Positions 9,375 to 16,481 of a stretch of DNA of 45,910 nt are shown piece after piece. Origin of the DNA: Clostridiales bacterium. GTDB lineage: Bacteria > Bacillota > Clostridia > Lachnospirales > Lachnospiraceae. The translations under genes were made by a program, and so were the position numbers. Where the stretch lies: the NCBI GenBank assembly GCA_018369015.1, contig JAGZDD010000011.1, positions 1 to 45,910 on the forward strand, given 5' to 3'. The notes under the pieces were generated by a model, which saw only the letters and a list, made by a program, of their open reading frames with translations, did no database searches and was not told the origin of the DNA. The first letter of the stretch is position 1, and each line of letters opens with the position of its first letter.

Positions 9375-10949
9375 ATGAAAAATTCAAAAAAATGGATAGC
9401 TTCAGGGCTGGCCGCAGCAATGACTGCCACAATGCTGGCCGGATGTACAGGCAGCGCGGGCGAAACGGGGGAAGGTACCAAAGCACCGGGGGGAGAAAAC
9501 GCTATGACCTATAACGGTCAGGATGTTTCCGAGCCGGTGGAGCTGGTTATGTATTATATTGGAGATAAAGCGGAAGATGAAAACAAGGTTCTTGAGCAGA
9601 TCAACGCTAAGCTCCAGGGGAAGATTAACACAACACTGACATTAAAAAATATATCCATGAGCGATTATAACACAAAATATTCCCTGACCCTGGCCGGCGG
9701 AGAAAATATTGACATGATCTACACATCGACATGGGCTTTTTATCAATCAGAGGCGAATAAAGGTGCTTTTGCGGAGGTTACTGATGATGTGATCAGCAAT
9801 TATATGCCGCTCCACAAGGAAAATCAGGCGGAAGCGTCATGGGGGCAGGCAAAGATTGGCGGAAAGATTTATTTTGTGCCCGGCAATATGGCCAATGTCA
9901 GTATGAACGCTGTTTTGATTCGTGGGGATTTAAGAGAAAAATATGGTATTGATTCCATTGACAGTATGGAGGATCTGGAAGCTTACTATGACGCTGTATT
10001 AAACGATCCGGATTCCGGCGTCCAATTTCCTTACGCCGCATCACAAAATAATGCAGAAGGACGTTATGCAATGCTTTTTGCCGGAAATGATTTTGTAAGG
10101 ATCGAAGGGGCCATTGCTGATTATATTACTTACAAATATAGCGAGGATTTTACGGCTGATGACCTTGTATGGATTTATGGAACGGACGAATATCTTGAAT
10201 ATGCAAAGAAAATGAAGGAATGGGCAGATAAAGGCTTTTGGTCTAAGAGTGCCATTGCCAACGCCACAGATACAAAGGATGCATTTATTAATGGAACAAG
10301 CGCATCCTATATATGGAACCTGGGAACTGTCGGTTCCACAGCCTCTACGGTAGAGTCCGAGCATCCGGAATGGAAGCCTGAGATTTATGATATTACACCG
10401 CAGGCCCATCACTTCTTTGCGGCCTATACCGGAGACGGCGTTGCTGTTGTGGCAAACTCTAAACATCAGGACCGGGCATTTATGGCTATTGACCTTCTTA
10501 AATTTGATGAAGACCTTTATTATCTTGTAAGACACGGTATAGAAGGTGTTCATTATGAAAAGACAAGTGACACGACATGGATGCCGGCGGCAGATATGCA
10601 GAAGTACCCTTATGGCAATGGATTTTCCTGGGGCTTTAAAAACTCCAAGCTGGATCTTATAAGGGAGGATCAGAATGCCCAGCAGACTGAAATCGGACAG
10701 AAGTGGACAGAAAGCGCTGTTGAAAGCCCGACAGCAGCCTTTTCCTTCGACGATACGAATGTAAAAAATGAACTGGCGAATTTAAAGAGCATTTATACGC
10801 AGTATGTACCACTTCTTGATCTTGGACTTGTGGACAATGTGGAAGAAACTCTGGCAGAGTTCCAAAAACAGGCTGAAGCGGCGGGGATCGATAAAATTCT
10901 TGAAGAGGCAAAAGCACAATTAGCTAAATATATGGAATCCATTCAATAA
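9375..10949 (+). CDS. Extracellular solute-binding lipoprotein, LplA type (family 1 ABC binding protein)
   Basis: 524 residues. A lipoprotein signal peptide ends in the lipobox MLAGC with Cys24, followed by a Gly/Glu/Ser-rich tether. The mature part matches the large LplA-like binding proteins: VELVMYYIGDKAEDENKVLEQINAKL at the first lobe, then LAGGENIDMIYTSTWAFYQSEANKGAFAEVTDD. It captures oligosaccharide outside the cell and hands it to the two permeases. Length (about 500-550) is normal. An AAGGAGAG site precedes the ATG. It is the last gene of the transporter set, whereas in the second cluster the binding protein comes first. Confidence 0.92.
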   Translation: MKNSKKWIASGLAAAMTATMLAGCTGSAGETGEGTKAPGGENAMTYNGQDVSEPVELVMYYIGDKAEDENKVLEQINAKLQGKINTTLTLKNISMSDYNTKYSLTLAGGENIDMIYTSTWAFYQSEANKGAFAEVTDDVISNYMPLHKENQAEASWGQAKIGGKIYFVPGNMANVSMNAVLIRGDLREKYGIDSIDSMEDLEAYYDAVLNDPDSGVQFPYAASQNNAEGRYAMLFAGNDFVRIEGAIADYITYKYSEDFTADDLVWIYGTDEYLEYAKKMKEWADKGFWSKSAIANATDTKDAFINGTSASYIWNLGTVGSTASTVESEHPEWKPEIYDITPQAHHFFAAYTGDGVAVVANSKHQDRAFMAIDLLKFDEDLYYLVRHGIEGVHYEKTSDTTWMPAADMQKYPYGNGFSWGFKNSKLDLIREDQNAQQTEIGQKWTESAVESPTAAFSFDDTNVKNELANLKSIYTQYVPLLDLGLVDNVEETLAEFQKQAEAAGIDKILEEAKAQLAKYMESIQ

Positions 10950-10979
10950 ACATAGATGCCGCTCAGGCTGATTTTACAT

Positions 10980-11030
10980 CGGGCCTGGCACCGCCTGCCG
11001 GAAATCCGGCAAAAAGCAGTGCCAGGTCCG
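10980..11030. repeat. Compound hairpin after the binding-protein gene
   Basis: Outer arms CGGGCCTGGCAC (10980-10991) and GTGCCAGGTCCG (11019-11030) pair with one G-T wobble. An inner stem TGCCGG/CCGGCA sits inside. No T-tract follows, so it is not a classic terminator. It may protect the transcript end or be a factor-dependent terminator. Confidence 0.5.
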
Positions 11031-11060
11031 GGTAAAGGAAATATGGGCGGCATTTTTTCC

Positions 11061-11090
11061 TTGCTCCGGTGTGCAGGAATTTGTTATGAT
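11061..11090 (+). promoter_or_regulatory. Candidate sigma-A promoter for the GNAT/hydrolase pair
   Basis: TTGCTC at 11061-11066 and TATGAT at 11085-11090 are separated by 18 bases and lie 34 bases before the acetyltransferase start. Both boxes match the consensus at four or five of six positions. Confidence 0.5.
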
Positions 11091-11123
11091 AAGAGAAACA
11101 AATGCCAGAAAGGGGCGGATAGG

Positions 11124-11747
11124 ATGTTTTACTACCGTCTGGCTGCGCCGGACGATCTGGATGCTATTATGGCGCTGCTTGAAAGTACGTTAAATGCCAT
11201 AGAAGATAAAAATTTATTTGTTGCCGATGACCGAGATTTTGTCCTCCGGCATATTGGCGGGGCGGGAGAGATTTTGCTTGCCGCTGCCAGCGAAGAAGCG
11301 GCTGGGAACAGCCAGGGGAACCGCGGCAATACTGGAAAGTGCCAGCCTGTCAACAGCCATACCGGCAATGACACAGATACGCTGGCCGGTTTTTTGATGC
11401 TCCGTTTTCCTGAAAAGGAAGCCGATAACCTTGGCCGGGATATGGGGCTTAATGACCAGGAGCTTTTAAGTGTTGTCCATATGGAGTCTGCCGCTGTGGC
11501 ACAGCGGTTTCGCGGCCGGAAAATTATGCAAAAGCTTATCGCCTGGGGCGAAGCATTGGCGCAAAGCCGGGGATATACGTATGCGATGTGTACCGTATCC
11601 CCGGATAACCCGTGGAGCCTGTCCAATATGCTTGCCTGCGGCTATGAGATTGTTAAAACATGCCTAAAATACGGCGGCAGGCAGCGCCATATTTTACTGC
11701 ACAGGCTGGCCGATGAAAATGCAAAAGGGGAGGAACGGAAGCTTTGA
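11124..11747 (+). CDS. GNAT family N-acetyltransferase
   Basis: 207 residues starting MFYYRLAAPDDLDAIMALL. A longer frame reaches back to 10956, but that part crosses the hairpin and candidate promoter and has no family resemblance. AAAGGGGCGGATAGG supports the ATG at 11124. The GNAT core is visible: beta-4 VVHMESAAVAQRFRGRKIMQKLIAWGEALAQ with the acetyl-CoA loop RFRGRKI (Q/RxxGxG/A-like), then a YAMCTVSPDNPWSLSNMLACGYEIV strand-helix-strand. Residues about 57-85 are a Gly/Asn/Gln-rich low-complexity insert. The substrate is unknown. The stop overlaps the next gene's TTG start, so the two are coupled. Confidence 0.82.
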   Translation: MFYYRLAAPDDLDAIMALLESTLNAIEDKNLFVADDRDFVLRHIGGAGEILLAAASEEAAGNSQGNRGNTGKCQPVNSHTGNDTDTLAGFLMLRFPEKEADNLGRDMGLNDQELLSVVHMESAAVAQRFRGRKIMQKLIAWGEALAQSRGYTYAMCTVSPDNPWSLSNMLACGYEIVKTCLKYGGRQRHILLHRLADENAKGEERKL

Positions 11748-12661
11748 AGATCACTGTACTGATTGAAAACAAACATAATTGTGAGAAAGCCCTGCCTGGT
11801 GAGCACGGCTTATCCATATATATTGAGTATAAAGGGAAGAAAATCCTCCTTGACGCAGGGGCCACAGATCTTTTTTCCCAAAATGCGGATTTGCTTGGAG
11901 TTCCTCTGGAAATGACGGATTTTTCCGTTTTATCGCATGCCCATTACGATCATTCCGGAGGCTTTGAAAAATTTTTTGAGAAAAATTTAAAGGCTGTGCT
12001 TTATATGCAAAGCTCCTGTAGGGAAAATTGCTGGCGCCTTTTGGATCGGCTTCATGCAAAAAAAACGGCGGCCGATGATAATGTCCGGTATTCTAAAGGG
12101 AAAACGGAAGAAATTTCCCAGGAACATTTGAAATATATCGGTATTCCTTCAGGAATGCTAAAACGCTGCAAAGACCGTATTCGCTTTGTGTCCGGAGACT
12201 GCCTTCTTTTTCCGGGCGCCTGGCTCATTGCCCATCATTCTTCGCGGCTTTGGGAAAAGGGAAGGGAAGCCGGGATGTTAAGGCTTGAAAACGGGCGTTA
12301 TTGTTATGATGATTTTTCCCATGAGCAAAGCCTTGTTTTTGAAACAAAGCAGGGGCTTGTGATTTTTAATAGCTGCTGTCATGCCGGCCCGGATATGATC
12401 GTCAATGAAGTACAGGCCAGGCCGTGCTTTAACGGGCAAAAAGTCGATGCTTTGATTGGCGGCTTTCATTTAAAAGATATGCCCCAAAATGAACAGGGGA
12501 GTGCTTTTGTAAAAGCTCTTGGAAAGCGCCTTGCGGCCACGGGCATCGCCCGTTTTTTTACCGGGCACTGTACGGGAGACTGGGCGTTTGAAATCCTTGC
12601 CGGGATACTTAATGAGCGGCTTTGCTATCTTAAAACCGGAGATGAATACGAATGGGCGTAG
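11744..12661 (+). CDS. Metallo-beta-lactamase-fold hydrolase (COG1237-like)
   Basis: 305 residues. The metal-binding motif HAHYDH (His65, His67, Asp69, His70) follows the LLDAGATDLF strand. Later ligand regions FNSCCHAG and GGFHL are present, and the end has FFTGHCTGDWAFEIL. This pattern fits the COG1237 branch, often annotated as a dihydropterin-ribofuranosyl-aminobenzene-phosphate synthase-like hydrolase; true activity is rarely known. The start is a TTG at 11744 that overlaps the previous TGA (TTGA), preceded by AGGGGAGGA at proper spacing. The protein then begins MKITVLIENKHNCEK, as relatives do. It is probably cytoplasmic. Confidence 0.85.
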   Translation: MKITVLIENKHNCEKALPGEHGLSIYIEYKGKKILLDAGATDLFSQNADLLGVPLEMTDFSVLSHAHYDHSGGFEKFFEKNLKAVLYMQSSCRENCWRLLDRLHAKKTAADDNVRYSKGKTEEISQEHLKYIGIPSGMLKRCKDRIRFVSGDCLLFPGAWLIAHHSSRLWEKGREAGMLRLENGRYCYDDFSHEQSLVFETKQGLVIFNSCCHAGPDMIVNEVQARPCFNGQKVDALIGGFHLKDMPQNEQGSAFVKALGKRLAATGIARFFTGHCTGDWAFEILAGILNERLCYLKTGDEYEWA

Positions 12662-12756
12662 AAATGCTGCCGCTTGCGGCTGTATACCCCCCCTCCCGCT
12701 CACCGGCCATATGAATGTTCCCAAGTCTGCTTAAAGGAATAATAGGAGGTGAAAGA

Positions 12757-13008
12757 ATGGACGACCAGAAGCTGGATATGATTTTAACCGAAATTGTTGG
12801 TATGCGTCAGGAGCTGTCTGAGCTTAAGGACCGGGGCATCAAGCTTGAAAACCATATTGAGAATGTTACAGATCATAACATTTCTGTGTTATCTGAAAAC
12901 CATATTAACCTGGTGAATAAGCTGAATGAGGCAATACGGGCTGAGAATTATACAAAGCTGTATGAAAATGAAGGTCAATGTACTTGTTATGGATGTAGAA
13001 GAGCTTAA
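12757..13008 (+). CDS. Small coiled-coil protein, apparently frameshifted near its 3' end
   Basis: 83 residues as read, with an excellent AGGAGGT site 6 bases before the ATG. MDDQKLDMILTEIVGMRQEL and the following charged heptads resemble small cytosolic coiled-coil proteins common in Clostridia, function unknown. The last residues (GQCTCYGCRRA) do not fit. One base later the +1 frame reads VNVLVMDVEELKNDVKVLKQK, which is the expected coiled-coil continuation and stays open to 13189. Removing one G from the GG at about 12971-12972 would join both parts. So the gene is either recently disrupted, uses a frameshift, or carries a sequencing error. The terminator hairpin at 13049-13086 follows. 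Confidence 0.6.
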   Translation: MDDQKLDMILTEIVGMRQELSELKDRGIKLENHIENVTDHNISVLSENHINLVNKLNEAIRAENYTKLYENEGQCTCYGCRRA

Positions 13009-13048
13009 AAACGATGTGAAGGTACTGAAACAGAAAAGCATACAGCCA

Positions 13049-13086
13049 AAAGACCCGGCGCAAAAAAGCTTTTGCCTCGGGTCTTT
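13049..13086 (+). terminator. Hairpin terminator after the coiled-coil gene
   Basis: AAAGACCCGGCGCAAAA (left) pairs with TTTTGCCTCGGGTCTTT (right) around a four-base loop, with only two mismatched pairs in 17. A moderately T-rich stretch follows (GTTGTTAAAGTTTTT). Confidence 0.75.
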
Positions 13087-13120
13087 CGGTGTTGTTAAAG
13101 TTTTTAAAGGGTTATTTATG

Positions 13121-13243
13121 GTAACAGTTCAGCCAGCCCATTATTCCCGACTGAGGGAGCACCAGGTTATGAGCAAAGGCAGCCACTAAGCGGCAGAAAG
13201 CGCGTTAGCGCGGCTTTGCGAATGGCGCGGGCTGAACTGTTAC
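13121..13243. repeat. Inverted-repeat element between the coiled-coil gene and argG
   Basis: Perfect 14-base arms GTAACAGTTCAGCC (13121-13134) and GGCTGAACTGTTAC (13230-13243) enclose about 95 bases. The interior has its own small hairpin (AAAGCGCG-TTA-GCGC.GCTTT near 13197-13216). The right arm abuts the argG stop codon, so it may end argG transcription. The arm motif recurs elsewhere in the window (14504, 14903, 43256), which suggests a dispersed repeat rather than a private terminator. Confidence 0.7.
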
Positions 13244-14472
13244 TATTTATGATTATTTTTTGCAGCCTCTGCCATTTTCATTGCGCGGACCTTAAGAGGC
13301 AGGCCAAATAAGGTGATAAATCCCGACGCGTCGTGATGGTCGTAGAGATCGCCGGTTGTAAAGCTTGCCAGAGATTCGCTGTATAATGAATATGGAGAAG
13401 TAGTGCCTGCTTTAATGATGTTACCCTTGTAAAGCTTAAACTTAACTTCACCGGTAACATATTCCTGAGTGGATGCTACGAAAGCGCGGATCGCTTCGCA
13501 CAGAGGGGTATACCATTTTCCCTCATAAACAACCTGGGCCAGCTTATTGCCCATATCTTTTTTCGTTTCCATGGTAGCGCGGTCAAGGACAAGCTCCTCA
13601 AGCTGCTGATGGGCTTCCATGAGGATTGTGCCGCCGGGAGTTTCATAAACACCGCGGGATTTCATGCCAACGACACGGTTTTCGACAATATCGACAATAC
13701 CGATACCGTGCTTGCCGCCAAGCTCATTTAATTTCTTTATAATATCGGAAACCTTCATCGCCTGTCCATTGATACTTGTAGGAACACCCTTTTCAAAAGT
13801 CATTGTTACATATTCCGGCTGATCCGGTGCTTTTTCAGGAGTTACGCCAAGGACAAGAAGGTGGTCGTAATTCGGTTCATTGGCCGGATCTTCAAGCTCA
13901 AGCCCTTCATGGCTAATGTGCCAGAGATTGCGGTCACGGCTGTAGCTGCTGTCCATGCCAAAGGGAAGATCGATCCCGTGCTGCTTGCAGTAGGCGATTT
14001 CATCCTCGCGCGACTGCATTGTCCACACATCGGTCATGCGCCATGGGGCAATAATTTTTATATCCGGGGCAAGGGCTTTGATGGAAAGCTCAAAACGAAT
14101 CTGGTCATTTCCTTTTCCGGTCGCACCGTGGCAGATGGCCACAGCCCCTTCCTTGCGGGCAATTTCCACAAGCTTTTTGGCAATGACCGGGCGTGCCATA
14201 CTTGTTCCGAGAAGATATTTGTGCTCATATACAGCGCCGGCCTGAACACATGGCATAATAAAATCGTCGCAAAATTCGTCAATAACATTTTCAATATATA
14301 ATTTAGAAGCCCCGGACATTTTAGCGCGCTCGTCAAGGCCGTCAAGCTCATTGCCCTGGCCGCAGTCAATACAGCAGCAGATGACTTCATAACCAAAGGT
14401 TTCCTTTAACCATGGGATAACAGCAGTTGTGTCTAAACCGCCGGAATATGCTAAAACAACTTTCTCTTTCAT
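13243..14472 (-). CDS. argG: Argininosuccinate synthase
   Basis: 409 residues, the usual length. It catalyses ATP-dependent condensation of citrulline and aspartate to argininosuccinate, the penultimate step of arginine synthesis. The N-terminal PP-loop AYSGGLDT binds ATP, and further family blocks (CHGATGKGNDQIRFE, APWRMTDVW, FGMDSSYSRDRNLWHISHEG) are intact. The start is set at 14472 (MKEKVVLAYSGG) because GGAGGT lies at 14481-14486 on this strand; upstream codons to 14496 are not supported. It is divergent from the argC operon and has its own promoter with an ArgR-type box. argH is not in the window. Confidence 0.97.
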   Translation of the reverse strand: MKEKVVLAYSGGLDTTAVIPWLKETFGYEVICCCIDCGQGNELDGLDERAKMSGASKLYIENVIDEFCDDFIMPCVQAGAVYEHKYLLGTSMARPVIAKKLVEIARKEGAVAICHGATGKGNDQIRFELSIKALAPDIKIIAPWRMTDVWTMQSREDEIAYCKQHGIDLPFGMDSSYSRDRNLWHISHEGLELEDPANEPNYDHLLVLGVTPEKAPDQPEYVTMTFEKGVPTSINGQAMKVSDIIKKLNELGGKHGIGIVDIVENRVVGMKSRGVYETPGGTILMEAHQQLEELVLDRATMETKKDMGNKLAQVVYEGKWYTPLCEAIRAFVASTQEYVTGEVKFKLYKGNIIKAGTTSPYSLYSESLASFTTGDLYDHHDASGFITLFGLPLKVRAMKMAEAAKNNHK

Positions 14473-14564
14473 AATAAATAACCTCCAAAACAACAATAAT
14501 ATGGTAACGATTCAGCCATGCGGCTGAGAATGGCAAAAAAGTTTATTTTCTCTCGTGTGAATCT

Positions 14565-14593
14565 AATATACACGAATGTGAATAAAAATGCAA
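14565..14593 (-). promoter_or_regulatory. argG promoter overlapped by an ArgR-type operator
   Basis: On the minus strand TTGCAT (14588-14593) and TATATT (14565-14570) are exactly 17 bases apart. The sequence TGAATAAAAATGCA at 14579-14592 matches the classic ARG box pattern (TGAATWWWWATKCA) and covers the -35 and spacer, an ideal place for arginine-dependent repression. The operator call is from motif resemblance; no argR gene is in the window. Confidence 0.72.
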
Positions 14594-14631
14594 TAGCTTT
14601 TGTATAAAAAATGTATTTTTATTAATTTCTG

Positions 14632-14660
14632 TTGCATAAAAGCCGGATTGCGTGTATAAT
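14632..14660 (+). promoter_or_regulatory. Candidate upstream promoter of the argC operon (P1)
   Basis: TTGCAT at 14632-14637 and TATAAT at 14655-14660 with a 17-base spacer form a near-consensus sigma-A promoter pointing at argC, about 274 bases upstream of its start. Confidence 0.6.
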
Positions 14661-14743
14661 TCAGATAAAACGCACAAAAACCAATAAAAATCAAGAGAAA
14701 TATGCATTTCGCGATAGCTTGTGAAAAGCGGCGCCTGGCATGA

Positions 14744-14860
14744 TTGACAACAAAATATGCATAAATATGTATAAAATTATTGAAAATATGTCTTTACTAA
14801 CAAAGAAAGTTGTATTAATATATATGCAGTATACTTTTAGGTGCATATTATTTATGCATA
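14744..14860 (+). promoter_or_regulatory. argC proximal promoter (P2) with ArgR-type boxes
   Basis: TTGACA at 14744-14749 is followed 16 bases later by TATGTA or slightly further by TATAAA as -10. TATGCATAAATATGTATA (14756-14773) overlaps the spacer and -10. A second palindrome, TGCATATTATTTATGCA, lies at 14842-14858, and a degenerate ATATGCAGTATA lies near 14822. These fit the TGMATA-N-TATKCA style of ArgR sites and their spacing suggests cooperative repression. Confidence 0.62.
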
Positions 14861-14933
14861 AAAATACAGCCATTGGCCGTTATAGCCATGTCTGAATAGT
14901 TACGCAATTTTATATAGGATAGGTGATACTATT

Positions 14934-15974
14934 ATGATTAAGGTAGGAATTATTGGCTCTACCGGTTATGCCGGGCAGGAGCTTGTGAGAATATTGCTCG
15001 CGCATAAATATGCAGAAATTGTATGGTATGGCTCCAGGAGCTATATTGACAAGAAGTATTCCGGTGTTTTTGGGAATATGTTCCAGCTTGTGGACAGCAA
15101 GTGCCTGGACGATAATATGGAAGAACTGGCAAATGCCGTGGATGTTATTTTTACGGCAACGCCCCAGGGGCTTTGCGCATCTTTGGTGAATGAGGATATA
15201 TTAAATAAAGTAAAGATTATTGACCTGAGCGCGGACTTTAGAATTAAGGATGTTTCCGTGTATGAAAAGTGGTATGGGATTAAGCACCAAAGCCCTCAGT
15301 TTATTGGCGAAGCGGTTTACGGCTTGTGCGAGGTCAACCGTGAGGATGTGAAAGCGGCCCGTCTTGTGGCAAATCCGGGCTGCTATACGACATGCTCCAT
15401 TCTTTCGATTTATCCTCTGATGAAAGAAGGACTGATCCGCCCGGCTTCGGTCATTATTGATGCGAAATCGGGAACAAGCGGTGCCGGCCGCGGGGCTAAA
15501 GTGGCAAATCTTTACTGCGAGGTCAATGAGAGCATTAAAGCTTACGGCGTGACAAGCCACCGCCATACCCCGGAGATTGAGGAGCAGCTTTCCTATGCGG
15601 CCGGGGAGCCGGTAATCATTAATTTCACACCGCACCTTGTGCCTATGAACCGGGGAATCCTGGTGACGGCTTATGCGGATCTTATAAAGGATGTATCGTG
15701 GCAGGAGCTGCGCTGCGCTTATGAAAAATATTATGGCCAGGAAAAGTTTATACGTCTTTTAGATGAAAATGTCTGCCCGGAAACCCGTTGGGTGGAAGGC
15801 AGTAATTATGTGGACATTAATTTTAAAGTGGATTTGCGGACGCACCGGGTCATTATTATGGGAGCTATTGACAATCTTGTAAAAGGCGCGGCCGGACAGG
15901 CTGTCCAAAATATGAATCTTATGTTTGGGCTTAATGAGGCCGAGGGCCTTAGCCTTGTACCTATGTTCCCATAA
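14934..15974 (+). CDS. argC: N-acetyl-gamma-glutamyl-phosphate reductase
   Basis: 346 residues. It reduces N-acetylglutamyl phosphate to the semialdehyde with NADPH, the third step of arginine synthesis. The N-terminal GSTGYAGQELVRILL binds the nucleotide. The catalytic Cys150 is in NPGCYTTC, and the substrate-binding segment HRHTPEIEEQL is intact. It is the first gene of the arg operon, behind two candidate promoters and ArgR boxes. A GGATAGGTG ribosome site precedes the ATG. Confidence 0.97.
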   Translation: MIKVGIIGSTGYAGQELVRILLAHKYAEIVWYGSRSYIDKKYSGVFGNMFQLVDSKCLDDNMEELANAVDVIFTATPQGLCASLVNEDILNKVKIIDLSADFRIKDVSVYEKWYGIKHQSPQFIGEAVYGLCEVNREDVKAARLVANPGCYTTCSILSIYPLMKEGLIRPASVIIDAKSGTSGAGRGAKVANLYCEVNESIKAYGVTSHRHTPEIEEQLSYAAGEPVIINFTPHLVPMNRGILVTAYADLIKDVSWQELRCAYEKYYGQEKFIRLLDENVCPETRWVEGSNYVDINFKVDLRTHRVIIMGAIDNLVKGAAGQAVQNMNLMFGLNEAEGLSLVPMFP

Positions 15975-15993
15975 CGTGAGAGAGGCTGAAAAT

Positions 15994-16443
15994 ATGGATA
16001 TTCGTACAATGACAGCAGAGGATTATGATGCCCTTTATAAGCTCTGGATGAGTATTTCAGGCTTTGGGATCCGAAGCATCGACGATTCACGGGAAGGAAT
16101 TTGCCGGTTCCTTAAACGCAACCCTGCCACAAGCGTTGTGGCTTATAATAAGGCGGGGGAGCTTGTGGGAAGTATTTTGTGCGGGCATGATGGCCGCACC
16201 GGTTATTTTTACCATGTCTGTGTCCGGGAGGATTACCGGATGCACGGCATTGGAAAGACGATGGCTGCTTTTTGCGTAGAAGCGCTGAAAAAGGAACATA
16301 TTAATAAAGTGGCGCTGATCGCATTTACTGAAAATAAAGTAGGAAATACATTTTGGCAGGATATTGGCTGGAATGAGCGGCCGGATGTTAATTATTATGA
16401 GTTTTCTTTAAATAATGATAATGTGACGGTATTTAACCGATAA
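15994..16443 (+). CDS. GNAT family N-acetyltransferase inside the arginine operon
   Basis: 149 residues from the ATG at 15994 (MDIRTMTAEDYDALYKLW) with GAGAGG upstream; the longer frame back to 15925 only runs over the end of argC. The GNAT acetyl-CoA loop is in VCVREDYRMHGIGKTM (RxxGIG), followed by ALIAFTENKVGNTFWQDIGW. It sits 19 bases after argC and 38 before argJ, so it is almost surely co-transcribed. The place in the operon suggests acetylation of glutamate or another arginine-pathway amine, but the sequence alone does not prove an N-acetylglutamate synthase. Confidence 0.85.
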   Translation: MDIRTMTAEDYDALYKLWMSISGFGIRSIDDSREGICRFLKRNPATSVVAYNKAGELVGSILCGHDGRTGYFYHVCVREDYRMHGIGKTMAAFCVEALKKEHINKVALIAFTENKVGNTFWQDIGWNERPDVNYYEFSLNNDNVTVFNR

Positions 16444-16481
16444 TAGTGAGGAAGTTTGCAGAACAGACAGGAGGTTATACT

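Larger units (their letters stand above)
14504..14903. repeat. Pair of GTAACxATTCAG motifs in inverted orientation flanking the argG-argC control region
   Basis: GTAACGATTCAGCC at 14504-14517 and CTGAATAGTTAC at 14892-14903 (reverse strand GTAACTATTCAG) face each other about 400 bases apart. The left copy also forms a small hairpin TCAGCC-ATGC-GGCTGA (14512-14527) in the argG leader. The motif matches the arms of the element at 13121-13243. No transposase or ORF is between the copies. Confidence 0.55.

Noticed and set aside
10980..11030. Rho-independent terminator after the LplA-type gene
   Set aside because: The stem is good but no T-tract follows on either strand, so it is listed only as a hairpin.
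10956..11123. N-terminal extension of the GNAT gene
   Set aside because: It crosses the hairpin and candidate promoter, and the residues do not resemble acetyltransferases; the ribosome site supports 11124.
12926..13189. Independent 87-residue gene overlapping the coiled-coil gene
   Set aside because: Its start has no ribosome site and its first residues are the wrong frame of the coiled coil; a frameshifted continuation explains it better.
14504..14903. Insertion sequence bounded by the inverted motifs
   Set aside because: There is no transposase or ORF between them and the interval is a functional arg promoter region; only the motif itself is kept as a repeat.
14661..14933. T-box or other amino-acid riboswitch ahead of argC
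   Set aside because: No T-box sequence or terminator/antiterminator pair was seen; the region is AT-rich and better explained by ArgR boxes.
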